A DNA stretch of 64,000 nucleotides, taken from assembly GCF_954871325.1 (NCBI RefSeq), contig NC_088776.1, positions 34,148,508 through 34,212,507 on the forward strand, written 5' to 3'. The position numbers and the translations under genes were made by a program. The notes under the pieces are model-generated. The model saw only the letters and a list, made by a program, of their open reading frames with translations. It had not been told where the DNA came from and did no database searches. The stretch comes from Gordionus sp. m RMFG-2023. Its lineage: Eukaryota; Nematomorpha; Gordioida; Chordodea; Parachordodidae. Positions 13,401 to 23,774 of this stretch are shown one piece after another. How positions within the stretch are numbered: position 1 is the stretch's first letter; each line of letters opens with the position of its first letter.

Positions 13401-16128
13401 TACAAAGTGAAATACCTTACTAATTCATATGGACATTATTTATCCAAAATTATGAATGGAAAAAGACATAGATGCAGATTTTGCCACACACACTCAATAT
13501 ATATGTGCCAAACATGTCAAATCTCACTTCATATTAAATGTTTCAAGAATTTTCATAAACATTTTCTTTTTTTTTATTATGAATTACAAAAAAAGAAAAA
13601 GATTCCTGTTGTTTTTTGTTCTTTGGGTATTATACATAATTTTTATCTTTTTTAACCTCTTAATTGTTAGCGGTTCAGATATGCACCAGGCTAGATTTTC
13701 TATTTTGTTATGGCTGATTTTTTTAGAATATCATATTTGGGCATTAATCAATATAATTTGAAATAATTGAACATTTTTATCGACCAGAAAATTTTTGACC
13801 ATTAATAGGTTAATAACATATGTCTGCATGAAAAAAGAAATGAAAAAACGATGTCTTACAAATAAAATGAAGGCAAATATTTAGGAAACGGGAATTACAC
13901 TTGAATGATTCCAAGACTTGAAAGAATCTATGACGCGAAAAATTAAAGCAAGATGATTTATTTTCTAACTTATATATTCATTTTAGTTAATTTTATATAA
14001 ATTAATTACTTGATAAATCCAATAAATTTTTTACCCAAAAAATTTATATAGCCGATTAAAGTGGTTTAAACGAATTAAACTATTTTCAACCCTGATATTA
14101 AGTACCTATTTTGATGAAACCAATAGTCAATTTCAAAAAGAATGACTTATTATAATTAAAATTCTAATATTTTATTTCTCCTTATGCAAGTTAATTATTC
14201 TTTTACAAATCAGTCTTCATAGAGAATCTTTTTCCAAGTAATAAATTTTTATAGCATTCTTGTTGAATATAGTCAAATAATAACCAAGATTTTAAGGGCC
14301 TGTTTATAGTATTAGACTTTATAATTTAAAATTCAAATTTTTCTCCATTTTAAAATAGATGGCGTTAATTAATATTATGTTTTATTTGAGGATACAATTA
14401 TAAATAAAATTGAAAAAATCATTATAATAATCCGACAATATTCGGTATATTATTAAATCAATCAAATACCATATTCATGAGTAAAAAATACATTTATTCT
14501 TCTGTGTCGAACGTAAGAATGTCATAAGCCACTATACCCGTCTCATAATTATTCTGGCCTACTTATATAATCATAACTTCCACATACTTACAATTTAAGT
14601 TTGAAACTTTGTAAATTTTGGGTTAGAGCACCTTACGTGGAAGAGCAAATTTTCGTTTAATCGCGGGACTTTACTATTTCCGGGAAGGTCCGAGACCAAG
14701 AGCGTTCCGCTTCACCATCTCAAAAGATGGCGCCGATTAAAAAATAATTTGATTGATTGCGAGTGGCGATCTACCAGAAAAACTAATTTATAGTAAGGAG
14801 ACGCTCGTGGCTTGTGTATACACTGTAAATTTATTTCCTAAGATTCTTTACAAGATGAGGATGGTAAATTTGCGTTAACATGTATTTACAATAATTCGTG
14901 TGTCTTTTGGAAATTTATGATCGCTAAGCTCAGCTTAATATGAGTTCGATTAAGGTGTTTGTAAACACAACTCGGACTACTCCTTATCCAAACCAAATAA
15001 AGTTTCAAACACTTTTTTTTCAATTAATTTATATGATTAAGTTTCATAAAAAATGGCAGGCTTGGTTTAAAAATCAATTGCAAAATTAAGCCGAGCATAA
15101 AAAATTCTTTTTTTAACAAAAGCGGGACCAGGTCAGATTTTTTTAAAAATGAATTTTTAACAATTACGATACGCCGCTAAAAAAATTTAAAATAGCTAAA
15201 TTTTAATAATCTAGACAAGGTTTTAAAATGATCCCAAATTAAAAGGAAAAACTGCAGGCAAAGATACATAAGCCATGCTAAAAAAATATGTTTTTTTAAA
15301 ATCCGGGAACTGAGCCTAAAATTCTACCTCCTCTCTGATTGATATATATTTTTTTTTATTAAAAGTGACAAGCACTGCAAATACTTCCTCAAGGGCTCTG
15401 GTAAATGCCCACTTAATAGCATATGTTTTTACAAGCACGCCTATCCCGACGGTACATTAGCATCTCGGGCTCCTTCTTCTAATTATCACAGATCATCTAA
15501 TCGGAGTGGGCGATCTTCAATGGCTGCAGAACTCCTGCTTTGGGACTTTTTCGCTGCTAGATTTGATTCACTTGAACTTTTAGGGCAAAATTTTGTCGAT
15601 CTAGTTATGGAAGACAATTTAGACGATTTTACTAGTGAAAGCGAGGAAGATGACATAGATTTTTACCCAGCCTTCAATAATTTTAATCGTCATTTTGGTT
15701 ACAATAATTCTAATGATAATTTGAGCGATTCGAGTGAAGCGATGGTTTTAATAAACACCAGCAATAATCGTAATAATCAAGGAAATATAAGGAGAAATAA
15801 TAATGACGACCGAGAAAACAATGGCCAAAGTTTGAACAACGAACGGCGGAATTCTCTCATTAATAGTAATAACAGGAATGCAAATATATCCAATGATGCA
15901 CCCAGAAATAATTTAACAAGAACATCGGGTAATAATAACACTTCAAATAGCAGGAGAAATAATAATGTAAATAATTATCAAGGAAATGGTGGTGGAAGCA
16001 ACCGTAGAAATCGGAATAATAACAGAAATAATAATAACGGAAACAATCCCACAAATGTTAATGATAGGAATAGTAATTCGACTTTAACCCGCTCCGGTGT
16101 GAATAATGAATCTAGGAAAAGACGATGA
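1302..16128 (+). CDS. MKRN1: Makorin-type RING E3 ubiquitin ligase gene (5' partial), six exons
   Basis: Join 1302-1493, 6519-6629, 7260-7462, 9095-9327, 10353-10463 and 15366-16128. Every junction is GT-AG and keeps codon phase, giving 536 codons plus stop. Seen in order: a PAM2-like motif ILNVNAKEFYP, a CCCH finger starting CPYSLEGEC, the makorin Cys/His segment (CDVCQKNVLHP, then EFSFAVQRS), a RING with CGIC, NCQHCYCLPC and SCPEC, and a second CCCH finger ending CFYKHAYPDG. The tail is about 150 residues, rich in Asn and Arg. Makorins are RNA-binding RING E3 ligases; PAM2-type motifs bind the MLLE domain of poly(A)-binding protein. Vertebrate makorins have one or two more N-terminal CCCH fingers, which are not visible here, so the 5' end is missing. 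The symbol is given by family; MKRN1 and other paralogs cannot be separated from this sequence alone. Introns contain hAT and piggyBac copies. Confidence 0.9.
1724..2434. repeat. Possible hAT-type MITE with TAGGGYTGGC ends
   Basis: The left end TAGGGTTGGC and right end GCCAGCCCTA form an inverted repeat with one mismatch in 10. The 8-bp flanks ATTATAGT and ATTAGAGA match at 6 of 8 positions, which would suit a diverged hAT target duplication. No coding capacity is seen inside. Confidence 0.35.
2435..3667. other. AT-rich intron-like DNA, nothing recognised
   Basis: No open frame longer than about 50 codons with plausible composition, and no terminal repeats, could be found. It lies between two elements in the presumed first makorin intron. 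Confidence 0.5.
4196..4445. repeat. GGCCCGG-type dispersed repeat, copy 1
   Basis: GC-rich blocks CTGCAGGCCCGG, GGGCCGGGCCTG, GTGCCGGGCC and CTCTGCAGGGC alternate with poly-A/T. The outer blocks are inverted (CTGCAGG... and ...CTCTGCAGGG). Similar sequence occurs at 24545-24735 and 43140-43365, so this is a small dispersed family, probably non-autonomous. No coding potential. Confidence 0.5.
4800..5170 (-). pseudogene. ZMYM1/TTF-type hAT transposase relic
   Basis: Minus-strand frames read HGIDLIKKMRIAESILLELK..IRANVDEEF and then, in another frame, NICLTRFAARQAHRQNI, which resembles the region around the PR..RQ..R motif of ZMYM1-like hAT transposases. Upstream, VFMELEEPIINAITEISQ fits the same family. 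At least one frameshift separates the two blocks near 4860, so it is not functional. Assignment rests on remembered family motifs. Confidence 0.5.
5560..6518. other. Makorin intron, nothing further recognised
   Basis: AT-rich sequence with short ATATAT runs near 6225-6300. It ends in the acceptor AATTTAAAG directly before the PAM2 exon. Confidence 0.55.
6519..6629 (+). CDS. MKRN1: Makorin exon carrying a PAM2 motif
   Basis: The frame reads TIIEEGTEESDEVKKAIKQ followed by KILNVNAKEFYPAYNTL. The block L-N-x-x-A-x-E-F-x-P is a textbook PAM2 core. The acceptor is AAATTTAAAG and the donor GTAAGC. It starts with two bases of a codon and ends with one (A), which joins TG of the next exon to make ATG (Met). 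Vertebrate MKRN1 has a weaker PAM2-like NAxEFVP at the same place just before its central CCCH finger. Confidence 0.85.
6630..7259. other. Makorin intron
   Basis: AT-rich intron of about 630 bp between the PAM2 and CCCH exons (donor GTAAGC, acceptor CTAAAAG). No element or RNA gene seen. Confidence 0.7.
7260..7462 (+). CDS. MKRN1: Makorin exon: central CCCH finger and start of makorin Cys/His segment
   Basis: It encodes SYSEAVRTN..., then a C-x7-C-x6-C-x3-H finger (CPYSLEGEC...CVYLH), then CDVCQKNVLHPYDEEQSKSH. This matches the order in MKRN1 (CPYA..GEC...CVYLHG.. CDMCGLQVLHP). The donor is GTTATT, which is weak. The exon ends on a complete codon. Confidence 0.9.
7463..9094. other. Makorin intron with a small hairpin
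   Basis: AT-rich intron. An imperfect inverted repeat AACCGGTTTTAAA / TTTAAACCGGTT lies at 7745-7776. Nothing else was recognised; the longest frames here have low-complexity composition. Confidence 0.6.
9095..9327 (+). CDS. MKRN1: Makorin exon: RING, first part
   Basis: It continues the makorin segment (ACLKEMQLEMEFSFAVQRS) into the RING: CGICYEKV, then RFGILPNCQHCYCLPCI and NWRKTKNQ. These match the MKRN C3HC4 RING (CGICMEVV, RRFGILSNCNHTYCLKCI). The acceptor is ATATAAAG and the donor GTATGA. It ends with two bases (AG) that join A of the next exon to give Arg. Confidence 0.93.
9328..10352. other. Makorin intron, no feature seen
   Basis: AT-rich intron of about 1 kb, ending in the pyrimidine-rich tract ATATTTTTTAG. 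No coding or repeat structure recognised. Confidence 0.6.
10353..10463 (+). CDS. MKRN1: Makorin exon: RING last ligands and linker helix
   Basis: It encodes SCPECRIQSYFIMPSRIWVE followed by a charged helix (EKLEKERMIEEYKKTLG). The CPEC pair supplies the last RING ligands. Human MKRN1 has SCPECRITSNFVIPSEYWVE here. The donor GTAAAA leaves two bases (GG) that pair with T of the last exon to give Gly. Confidence 0.92.
11100..11530 (-). pseudogene. Relic of a protein with several CCHC zinc knuckles
   Basis: Read on the minus strand, the stretch shows at least four zinc-knuckle signatures, such as KCGVRGHIAVNC, CFECGEKGHILTYC, FGHAKNDC and CFKC.GHWARDC. The frame is broken. It could be a fossil retroelement nucleocapsid-type region, a LINE ORF1, or a dead copy of a host CNBP-like protein. 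Tandem knuckles in this number favour the last, but I cannot decide. Confidence 0.45.
12760..13809 (+). mobile_element. 5'-truncated piggyBac relic in makorin intron
   Basis: The + strand matches piggyBac C (51882-54692) read in reverse, from the [13 protein letters not shown] region through KHMGGV and the C-terminal Cys-rich domain (HRCRFCHTHS, YMCQTC). The right end CCATTAATAGG is followed by TTAA, matching the CCCATTAATGG end of element C and the TTAA target. The left half of the transposase and the left end are missing. Several stops and frameshifts break the frame, for example in GGVNL. It inserted in the same direction as the host gene. Confidence 0.8.
15366..16128 (+). CDS. MKRN1: Last makorin exon: C-terminal CCCH finger and Asn-rich tail
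   Basis: It starts DKHCKYFLKGSGKCPLNSIC and completes the C-x8-C-x5-C-x3-H finger with FYKHAYPDG. MAAELLLWDFFAARF and an acidic stretch (ESEEDDIDFYP) follow, resembling the conserved makorin C-terminal acidic region. The final roughly 130 residues are dominated by Asn with Arg, Ser and Gly (for example NNRNNNNGNN) and end ESRKRR before TGA. That tail is not a normal makorin feature. Minus-strand frames across it are shadows of the repeat composition. Confidence 0.92.
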
Positions 16129-18192
16129 AGAAACAGTTATTTGAACCCTTTATTATAATGTCTTATTTTGAAATTTATATACGTTACATAATATATATAT
16201 ATAATTTATTTTCGTTAACCTCCGATCGCTCTAGCCTTTTCAAAAACGAAAATTGAACAGATTTTAGATGTTGAATAATTATTTTTCCTCCAACGAAATA
16301 ATCAAATTTTGTTTAATATTTTCTCAAAATCGTTCGAACCTCTTTCATCCATTCGCTTCGTTTTCATGATCAAAAAATTCCCACTTCGTAATTAATCACA
16401 ATCTACCCTCTCCCGTTTATTTATAAATTTTAAAAAAATTAATTTATTCTATATGTAATTATATTTGAAGATGTAATAATTCGACATGATTAATCTAATC
16501 AATATTATTTAAGTATTTATTTATAATTTAAGATGAATTGGACACTTTTTGTATTTAAAATCTTATGCCAATGCTAAACTCATCACATTATGAATTCACT
16601 TTAACCTCATTTCCTATTTATACTGAATATATGAGTATAATATATCCGCATCTGTGATAGCCATTTATAACAAAATTTTATTTTGCATAGATCAAACAAA
16701 TTTATTATCCAACATTATGATCCATAAGTATACTATAAATTTTATTGTATAAATAAAAATATTTTTTTATGAAACTTTATTTATCATACCTTTTAATTTT
16801 TTTTAAATTTGCAAATTCGAATATTTTTAATCACATTTTTTTTTCAATCGATATTCAAACAATTCATCCTCAAAATTATATGTTCTATGAGAATAAGGGT
16901 GGGGGAAAGCTTGTAAAATGAATGATTTATATAAATAATTGTTATATTTATTATTGCTATTTTTTCACACCCCCCTTTCCCTCAAAGAAATATAATTTTA
17001 TTCACAGCTCAATACTTAATAAAAATATTTTTCATTATTATTCTACACATTGATTCATAAATATAATATACCATACACAATTTTATATACAAATGATTGT
17101 GCCGCCAATTTCTTGTAACTTGTTAATTTAAATATATTTGTATAGCCAATATTGTGCGCATAAATGAACAGTCCCATCCCTTATCTATTAAAATTTATTA
17201 CACATGACCTATTAGGTTTGCCCCGTATTTTTTTTTTATTTCATTTAAATATAATGGTTAAATTATATACAAATAATTTGGCATTTTATTTATAAATTTG
17301 TGTTTTTTGTTCCAAAAATATATGTATACCTTTGTATTAAAGATTATCTTGGGTTCTTTTACATCAAAATCATAAATTTAATTTAGCCTTAACTTATGAT
17401 CACCGTTTTTTTAGACATAAATTATTAACTTTTTATTGTAGATGTTTTTTTTAAATTTAGAAGTTTTTTAAAACATGATTTGAACAAAAAAATGATTTCA
17501 TTTATATTTTATTTAATAAATTTTACAACAAATATGTTGAAGGCTTTTTAATAAATTTTCAATTTATGTTTTAAGCAAATTTTTTACTATGGTATAATAA
17601 ATGTCATTAATTGATTTGATTGTGTCAAACTTTATTTACATACCTTTTTAATACCAAAAATTTTATATTTGTTTTGGTTATTAAAATGTGACCTTTTTAT
17701 TTAGGCTCAATTTTAAAAAAAGAAATTGGAAATTGTTTTTTCTGGCTTGCTTTTGTTTAATCCAAAATCGTCTTTTGTCCAAGCCCAATACAGTATAATA
17801 CAAAAACATATCTTATAATTTGTTATTTTTAACTGTTCTAAATTTTTTATTTATTGAGAAAACGCTTGGTTATACACAAACATACTAAGTATATTTAGTT
17901 CTCTCAAAAATTTATAAAAATGGCACTTAGGTCATATTAACACTCTTGTTAGGGGTTGTTAACCAAAAAATCGCTCCCTCCAATAAAAATTTATAATTTA
18001 TACCAGAGATGAACCGACCACTTCTTTTAGCCTATTATGTGTTTATTGAAAAATTAAGGCAAAGTTATATTTTATTCATTTGATTCATTTTTTTTGTATC
18101 TATATTCTTCATGATAAAGTTAGTGACGCAAGAAATAGGGGAAAAAATAACAACACTTTCTTTTATAGGTTTATAAATTAGTAGATAAATTT
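16129..18192. other. AT-rich 3' flank and intergenic DNA
   Basis: About 2 kb downstream of makorin with no open frame of plausible composition and no element ends. The makorin polyadenylation site should lie in its first part, but the many AATAAA-like strings do not single one out. Confidence 0.55.
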
Positions 18193-18578
18193 TTTTAAAA
18201 ATCAACGGTAAACGTCCTGACGGGATCTCTCAAATCCCATGGAGGAGAGGCCAACTTTTGGTATGGGTCTATTCCTGTATTGACCCCTTGGCCCCATCCA
18301 ACCACGCCATCAACATCCTTGACCAGGAGGAACAACTTAAAACTTCTAAATACACAGAAATAATGAACGATCATTGCTTCATCCCAATCATATCAACCAC
18401 TCTTGGCACCTTCGGCAAACTCGCCTTAGCATTTTTCAAAAACTTAGGATCACAAATCAGCAAACTCTCAGAAGAACCTCGAGAGGGTTTTTTTCTTCGT
18501 CAACGACTATCCATAGCGATTCTCAAAGCTAATTATATCAGTTTCAATGGTAGTCTTCTAGCCAAAGAGCTATCCTAA
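18193..18578 (+). pseudogene. C-terminal tail of a LINE-type reverse transcriptase
   Basis: One frame reads NGKRPDGISQIPWRRGQLL, VWVYSCIDPLAPSNH, then KYTEI..HCFIPIISTTLG, GKLALAFFKNLGSQI, and FFLRQRLSIAILKANYISF. This order (NGKRPDG, PWxRG, CxDxLAPSH, KY..., FxPVxxETLG, FLxQRxSxAIQRGN) is the C-terminal segment found on many animal non-LTR RT proteins. It ends in a natural stop. The RT core upstream is absent, as expected for a 5'-truncated insertion. The exact clade cannot be told from this piece. Confidence 0.72.
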
Positions 18579-19365
18579 ACAACACTTACGTCCCTTTTTC
18601 ATTTTTGTTTCCCTGCGCCACACCATCTCCCTTCTTTTTTTTAATAGTATTATTATATATTATAATAATATATTTTTGTTTTATAAAAAATTGATTGTTT
18701 GTTTTGGATGATGAAAAATAAAGGTTGTTTCTGTATTTATCCCTTAATATAATAGGCCAATTTTTTTTTTGGGTATTGGCTTTTGGTAGCAAAAATGAAA
18801 AGACGATATGAGTATAAGAGCATATCCGATTTAAACCAAATTTATGAGTATTTATTCAGTTTATATAAAAAGTGATCAATGATGGAATATTTTACAATTA
18901 TATAAAGGAAATTTTTTTATACTTATCACATAAAAAATATATTACAAGTTTTTTATATTATATTATTTTCAACATATTTTTTAAATTATATTAGATAAAA
19001 ATATTTAAAAAGAATTATATTGTTTAAAAAAACTAGTATCCTGGAATTCAAAATTTAAAAAAAGGATACGAATGCCTAATGTGAGCTTTTGATAATTTGG
19101 ATAATTCCCCAATTTGTCCAAAATTGTAAGTCTCAATCAAATTCCTATTAACTACTATTAGAAAAAGCCTTGATAAATTAGTCAACTCTCTATTGGGCAT
19201 ATTTTTTATTTTTGCCCATCTCCTTGTGTTTTTTGTTGCATTCATTCATTTATATAATTTTTTTAATCTTTTTAAATTATTTATGTGAAATAATAAAATT
19301 CATAAAGAAAATAACTCCCCCACTTCCTCACTTTCAGATTTTCCCTAGTTTTTCATGAATTGTCA
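18579..19365. other. AT-rich intergenic DNA
   Basis: No feature recognised. The short frames present have low-complexity composition. Confidence 0.55.
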
Positions 19366-20021
19366 ATTACAACTAGTGTTGCGTAATCGGCTAATTTTAG
19401 CCGACTAAAAACGGCTTAGCCGAGATTTTAGGTGGAAAAATCGGCTAAGCCTAATTAGGTATAGCCTAAAAATCGGCTAAACCTAATTAGGCTAAGCCTA
19501 AAAATCGGCTAAACCTAATTAGGCTAAGCCTAAAAATCGGCTAAGCCTAAAAATTGGCTAAAATAAATTAGTCAAAATTCTGCATCGATGCTTAGCATTA
19601 ATTATTATTTATTTATTTTAGTAAAATAATTTATTTTATTTATATTTAATGTAAATATTTTATTATTATCAACAAATAAACATGATATGATTTAATATTT
19701 TTTATTTATATTATTATATTTTGAAATGAAAATAAATTTATTTATTTCATGTTTTTTTAATAAAAAAAATAATATGCTGCTATATTGTAAAAATGTAATA
19801 TTCTTTATAATATAATTTATTAGTGATTTTCACAATCTTCTTTGTAAATACATCTTTTATTGAGGAATTATATTGTAAATTTTATTAGATAAATAAACAA
19901 TCTTTTAGGTGAAATCTTTTATCATTTTTTTAAAATTATCTATTTATTATTAAATAAGGTGGATTTTATGAAACTTTTTTGATGTTATTTTATATGATCT
20001 TTTTAAGGATAATATTTTAAT

Positions 20022-21125
20022 GTGACAATTGTCATAATCGTTCTTTTATAAGTTTTTTGAATTTTTTTGAAGGAAGTATGTTAAAATAAGTATTAATAAC
20101 ATGTGTAAATACAAATTTAGTGAAGATGTACCAATGAAAAGTGACAATTGTCATAATCGTTATTTTTAAAGTTTTTCGAATTTTTTTGACGAAAATATGT
20201 TAAAATAAGAATTAATAACATGTGTAAATATAAATTTAGTGAAGATGTACCAATGAAAAGTGACAATTGTCATAATGGTTAATTTTAAAGTTTTTTGAAT
20301 TTTTTTGACGAAAATTTGTTAAAATAAGTATTAATAACATGTGTAAATATAAATTTAGTGAAGATGTACCAATGAAAAATGACATTTGTCATAATCGTTA
20401 ATTTTAAAGTTTTTTGAATTTTTTTGAAGAAAATATGTTAAAATAAGTATTAATAACATGTGTAAATATAAATTTAGTGAAGAAGTACCAATGAAAAGTG
20501 ACATTTGTCATAATCGTTAATTTTAAAGTTTTTTGAATTTTTTTGAAGAAAATATGTTAAAATAAGTATTAATAACATGTGTAAATATAAATTTAGTGAA
20601 GAAGTACCAATGAAAAGTGACATTTGTCATAATTGTTATTTTTAAAGTTTTATGAATTTTTTTGAAGAAAATATGTTAAAATAAATATTAAAAACATGTT
20701 TAAATTAAAATTTAGTGAAGATGTACCATAGAAAATTGACATTGTCATAATGGTTATTTTTAAAGTTTTTTGACGAAAATATGTTAAAATAAGTATTAAT
20801 AACATGTGTAAATATAAATTTAGTGAAGACAATGAAAAGTGACAATTGTCATATTCGTTATTTTTTAAATTTTTTTGACGAAAATATGCTTAAATAAGTA
20901 TTAATAACATGTGTAAATATAAATTTAGTGAAGATGTACCAATGAAAAGTGACAATTGTCATAATCGTTATTTTTAAAGTTTTTTGAATTTTATTGACAA
21001 AGATATTTTAAAATAAGTATTGATAACATATTTAAATAAAAATTTAGTGAAGATGTACTCTAGATAAGCGACAATTGTCATAATCGTTATTTTTAAAGTT
21101 TTTTGATTTTTTTTGACGAAAATAG
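20022..21125. repeat. Left-arm array of about 119-bp units
   Basis: About ten head-to-tail units start near TGACAATTGTCATAATCG and contain AAGTTTTTTGAATTTTTTTG, TATGTTAAAATAAGTATTAA and TTTAGTGAAGATGTACCAAT. The start of each unit is the 12-bp perfect palindrome TGACAATTGTCA or a one-base variant. Some units are short, about 100 bp. Unit-to-unit divergence is low. Confidence 0.88.
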
Positions 21126-21424
21126 TTAACTTGCATCGATATTGATTTTAAAATAGAAAAAAAAGTTTACCCAAATTTTAAACAAGATTGTCTGGTGAAA
21201 ATTGGTAAAAAAATAATAATTTCTAACTTAGGATTAGATATTATGATATAAATTTTGCATATTAATTTCTGACCCGATGAACAAATGTAATAAAATGCCA
21301 ATTTGCTAATGTTTTTGGGGAAGAATCTATTATTACCATATATTTTTCTATGGCATATACTCAGGAAATTTTAATTTTACAATCTATATTTTTACCCATT
21401 TACATCAAAGAAATTTTAAAAATA

Positions 21425-22392
21425 ACGATTATGACAATTGTCACTTTTCTATAGTACATCTTCACTAAATTTTTATTTAAACATGTTATTATTACTCATT
21501 TTAACATATTTTCTTCAAAAAAATTCAAAAAACTTATAAAATAACGATTATGACAATTGTCACTTTTCTATGGTACATCTTCACTAAATTTTTATTTAAA
21601 CACATGTTTTTAATACTATTTTAACATATTTTCTTCAAAAAAATTCCAAAAACTTATAAAATAACGATTATGATAATTGTCACTTTTCTATGGTACATCT
21701 TCACTAAGTTTTTATTTAAACATATTTTTACTACTTATTTTAACATATTTTCTTCAAAAAAATTCAAAAAACTTTAAAAATAACGTTTATGACAAATGTC
21801 ACTTTTCATTGGTACATCTTCACTAAATTTATATTTACACATGTTATTAATACTTATTTTAACCTATTTCCTTCAAATAAATTCAAAAAACTTATAAAAT
21901 AACGATTATGACAATTGTCACTTTTCTATGGTACATCTTCACTAAATTTTTATTTAAACACATGTTTTTAATACTATTTTAACATATTTTCTTCAAAAAA
22001 ATTCCAAAAACGTATAAAATAACGATTATGACAATTGTCACTTTTCTATGGTACATCTTCACTAAATTTTTATTTAAACATGTTTTTAATACTTATTTTA
22101 ACATATTTTCTTCAAAAAACTTTAAAAATAACGATTATGACAATTGTCAATTTTCTATGGTACATCTTCACTAAATTTTTATTTAAACATGTTATTAATA
22201 CTTATTTTAACATATTGTCGTCAAAAAAATTCAAAAAACTTTAAAAATAACGATTATGACAATTGTCACATTTCTTTGGTACATCTTCACTAAATTTATA
22301 TTTACACATGTTATTAATACTTATTTTAACCTATTTTCTTCAAAAAAATTCAAAAAACTTATAAAATAACGTTTATGACAATTGTCACATTA
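21425..22392. repeat. Right-arm array, inverted copy of the same units
   Basis: About nine units in reverse orientation carry CGATTATGACAATTGTCAC and GGTACATCTTCACTAAATTT. Some units here share variants not seen in the left arm (CTATGG for CATTGG), so the two arms have partly amplified on their own. Confidence 0.87.
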
Positions 22393-23011
22393 AAATATTA
22401 TCCTTAAAAAGATCATATAAAATCATCAAAAAAGTTTCATAAAATCCACCTCATTTAATAAAAAAGATAATTTAAAAAAAATCATAAAAAAATTATAAAA
22501 GATTTCACCTAAAAGATTGTTTATTTATCTAATAAAATTTACAATATAATTCCTCAATAAAAGATGTATTTATAAAGAAGATTGTGAAAATCACTAATAA
22601 ATTATATTAAAAAGAATATTACGCAGCATATTATTTTTTTTATTAAAATAACATCAAATAAATAAATTTATTTTCATTTGAAAATATAATAATATAAATA
22701 AAAAATATTAAATCATATCATATTTATTTGTTGATAATAATAAAATATTTACATTAAATATAAATAAAATAAATTATTTTACTAAAATAAATAAATAATA
22801 ATTAATACTAAGCATCGATGCAGAATTTTGACTAATTTTTAGCAGATTTATATAGGCTTAGCCGATTTTTAGGCTTAACCTAATTAGGCTTAGCCGATTT
22901 TTAGTTTTAGCCGATTTTTAGGCTTACCTAATTAGGCTTAGCCGATTTTTAGGCTTAGCCTTATTAGGCTTAGGCGTAGTTTTTAGCCGATTACGCAACA
23001 CTAATTACAAC

Positions 23012-23774
23012 GTATTCTATTTCAGATGGAAAATTTTAAATTTAGCAAAAGTTAAAATTAATTTAAATATTATTTCTTGTGGATAAATATTTTATTTCCT
23101 AAAAAGTTAAATTATATATTTTACATTTTTTTAAACCTTAAACATGGATATAAGAAAATTTTACCAATCTAAAAAAATATAATTTATTTATCTCTACTAA
23201 AAACTATATGATTAAGCAAATTTCAAGAGTGTAGGAAAATGTTCAAATATCCAAAGAGACGAAATTTCCTGAATATAATTATTTATGAGAATTCTTATGC
23301 TACAAGAAAAAACTGCAAAAGGCATAGCCGACAAGATTGAACCTTCGATATCAAGCTCTCATAGCAATTTTAAATCTCAAGGATCTTATGAGTGATCTTC
23401 GAGAAATAGTGGTTAGGCCTGAACCAGATATTTAATGTGAAGCTAATTCATTATTAGATCAATAAGAGAGCGGATTTTTTTTGCAATGGAATGTATTAGT
23501 AATTTATTTAATTACATAGCAAAAATATATTTTTCAAAAAGATAATATGATTTGGCCCAAGTTATGAGAATGGCGAATAGGACTCAATTGAGGATTACTA
23601 TAAATAATCATTTTTATTCCACTATTGGATACATTTTTGGACTTAAATCAATAAATGATTTGTGATTCTTCAAATGGCCTTTCTAATTTATAAATACTAT
23701 TATCTAGAAATCCTAATGAGGATATATTAAATCTTGATATTAAAAAATTAATATTTATCTCAATTTTATTCAAG
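23012..23774. other. Intergenic DNA with a weak coding-like relic
   Basis: Around 23330-23470 a + strand frame reads QALIAILNLKDLMSDLREIV followed by VRPEPDI, interrupted by stops downstream. It looks like decayed coding sequence, but I cannot name the family. The rest is AT-rich with no recognised feature. Confidence 0.3.

Larger units (their letters stand above)
10464..15365. other. Large makorin intron (4.9 kb) with transposon relics
   Basis: This intron splits the gene between the RING and the C-terminal CCCH finger. It holds a minus-strand relic with several CCHC knuckles (about 11100-11530) and a truncated piggyBac on the + strand (12760-13809). The remaining parts are AT-rich with nothing recognised. 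The acceptor is ATTAAAAG at 15365. Confidence 0.7.
19374..23003. mobile_element. Fold-back hAT-like element, 3.6 kb, perfect 8-bp TSD
   Basis: Both ends begin TAGTGTTGCGTAATCGG (identical for 21 bp) and are flanked by the direct repeat ATTACAAC (19366-19373 and 23004-23011). An 8-bp TSD and TAGTG-type ends fit the hAT superfamily (YARNG end rule). The whole element is a huge imperfect palindrome. Inward from each end come GGCTAAGCC-type short repeats, a unique AT-rich segment, and a tandem array of about 119-bp units. The arrays face each other across a roughly 300-bp centre (about 21130-21420). It has no transposase, so it is non-autonomous. The apparent short reading frames inside are translations of the tandem units. 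Confidence 0.88.

Noticed and set aside
15860-16054. Tyr/Cys-rich minus-strand frame
   Set aside because: Antisense shadow of the makorin Asn-rich tail (ATT/TTA codons read in reverse).
20650-20832. Short minus-strand frame inside the left array of the fold-back element
   Set aside because: It is a translation of the roughly 119-bp tandem units, and the same phrase repeats (SLNLYLHMLLILILTYF type). It has no independent coding support.
22035-22244. Plus-strand frame inside the right array of the fold-back element
   Set aside because: Inverted image of the same tandem units, not a gene.
20022-22392. Regularly spaced repeats that could suggest a CRISPR array
   Set aside because: The whole unit of about 119 bp repeats with no unique spacers. 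The setting is a eukaryotic transposon with TSDs.
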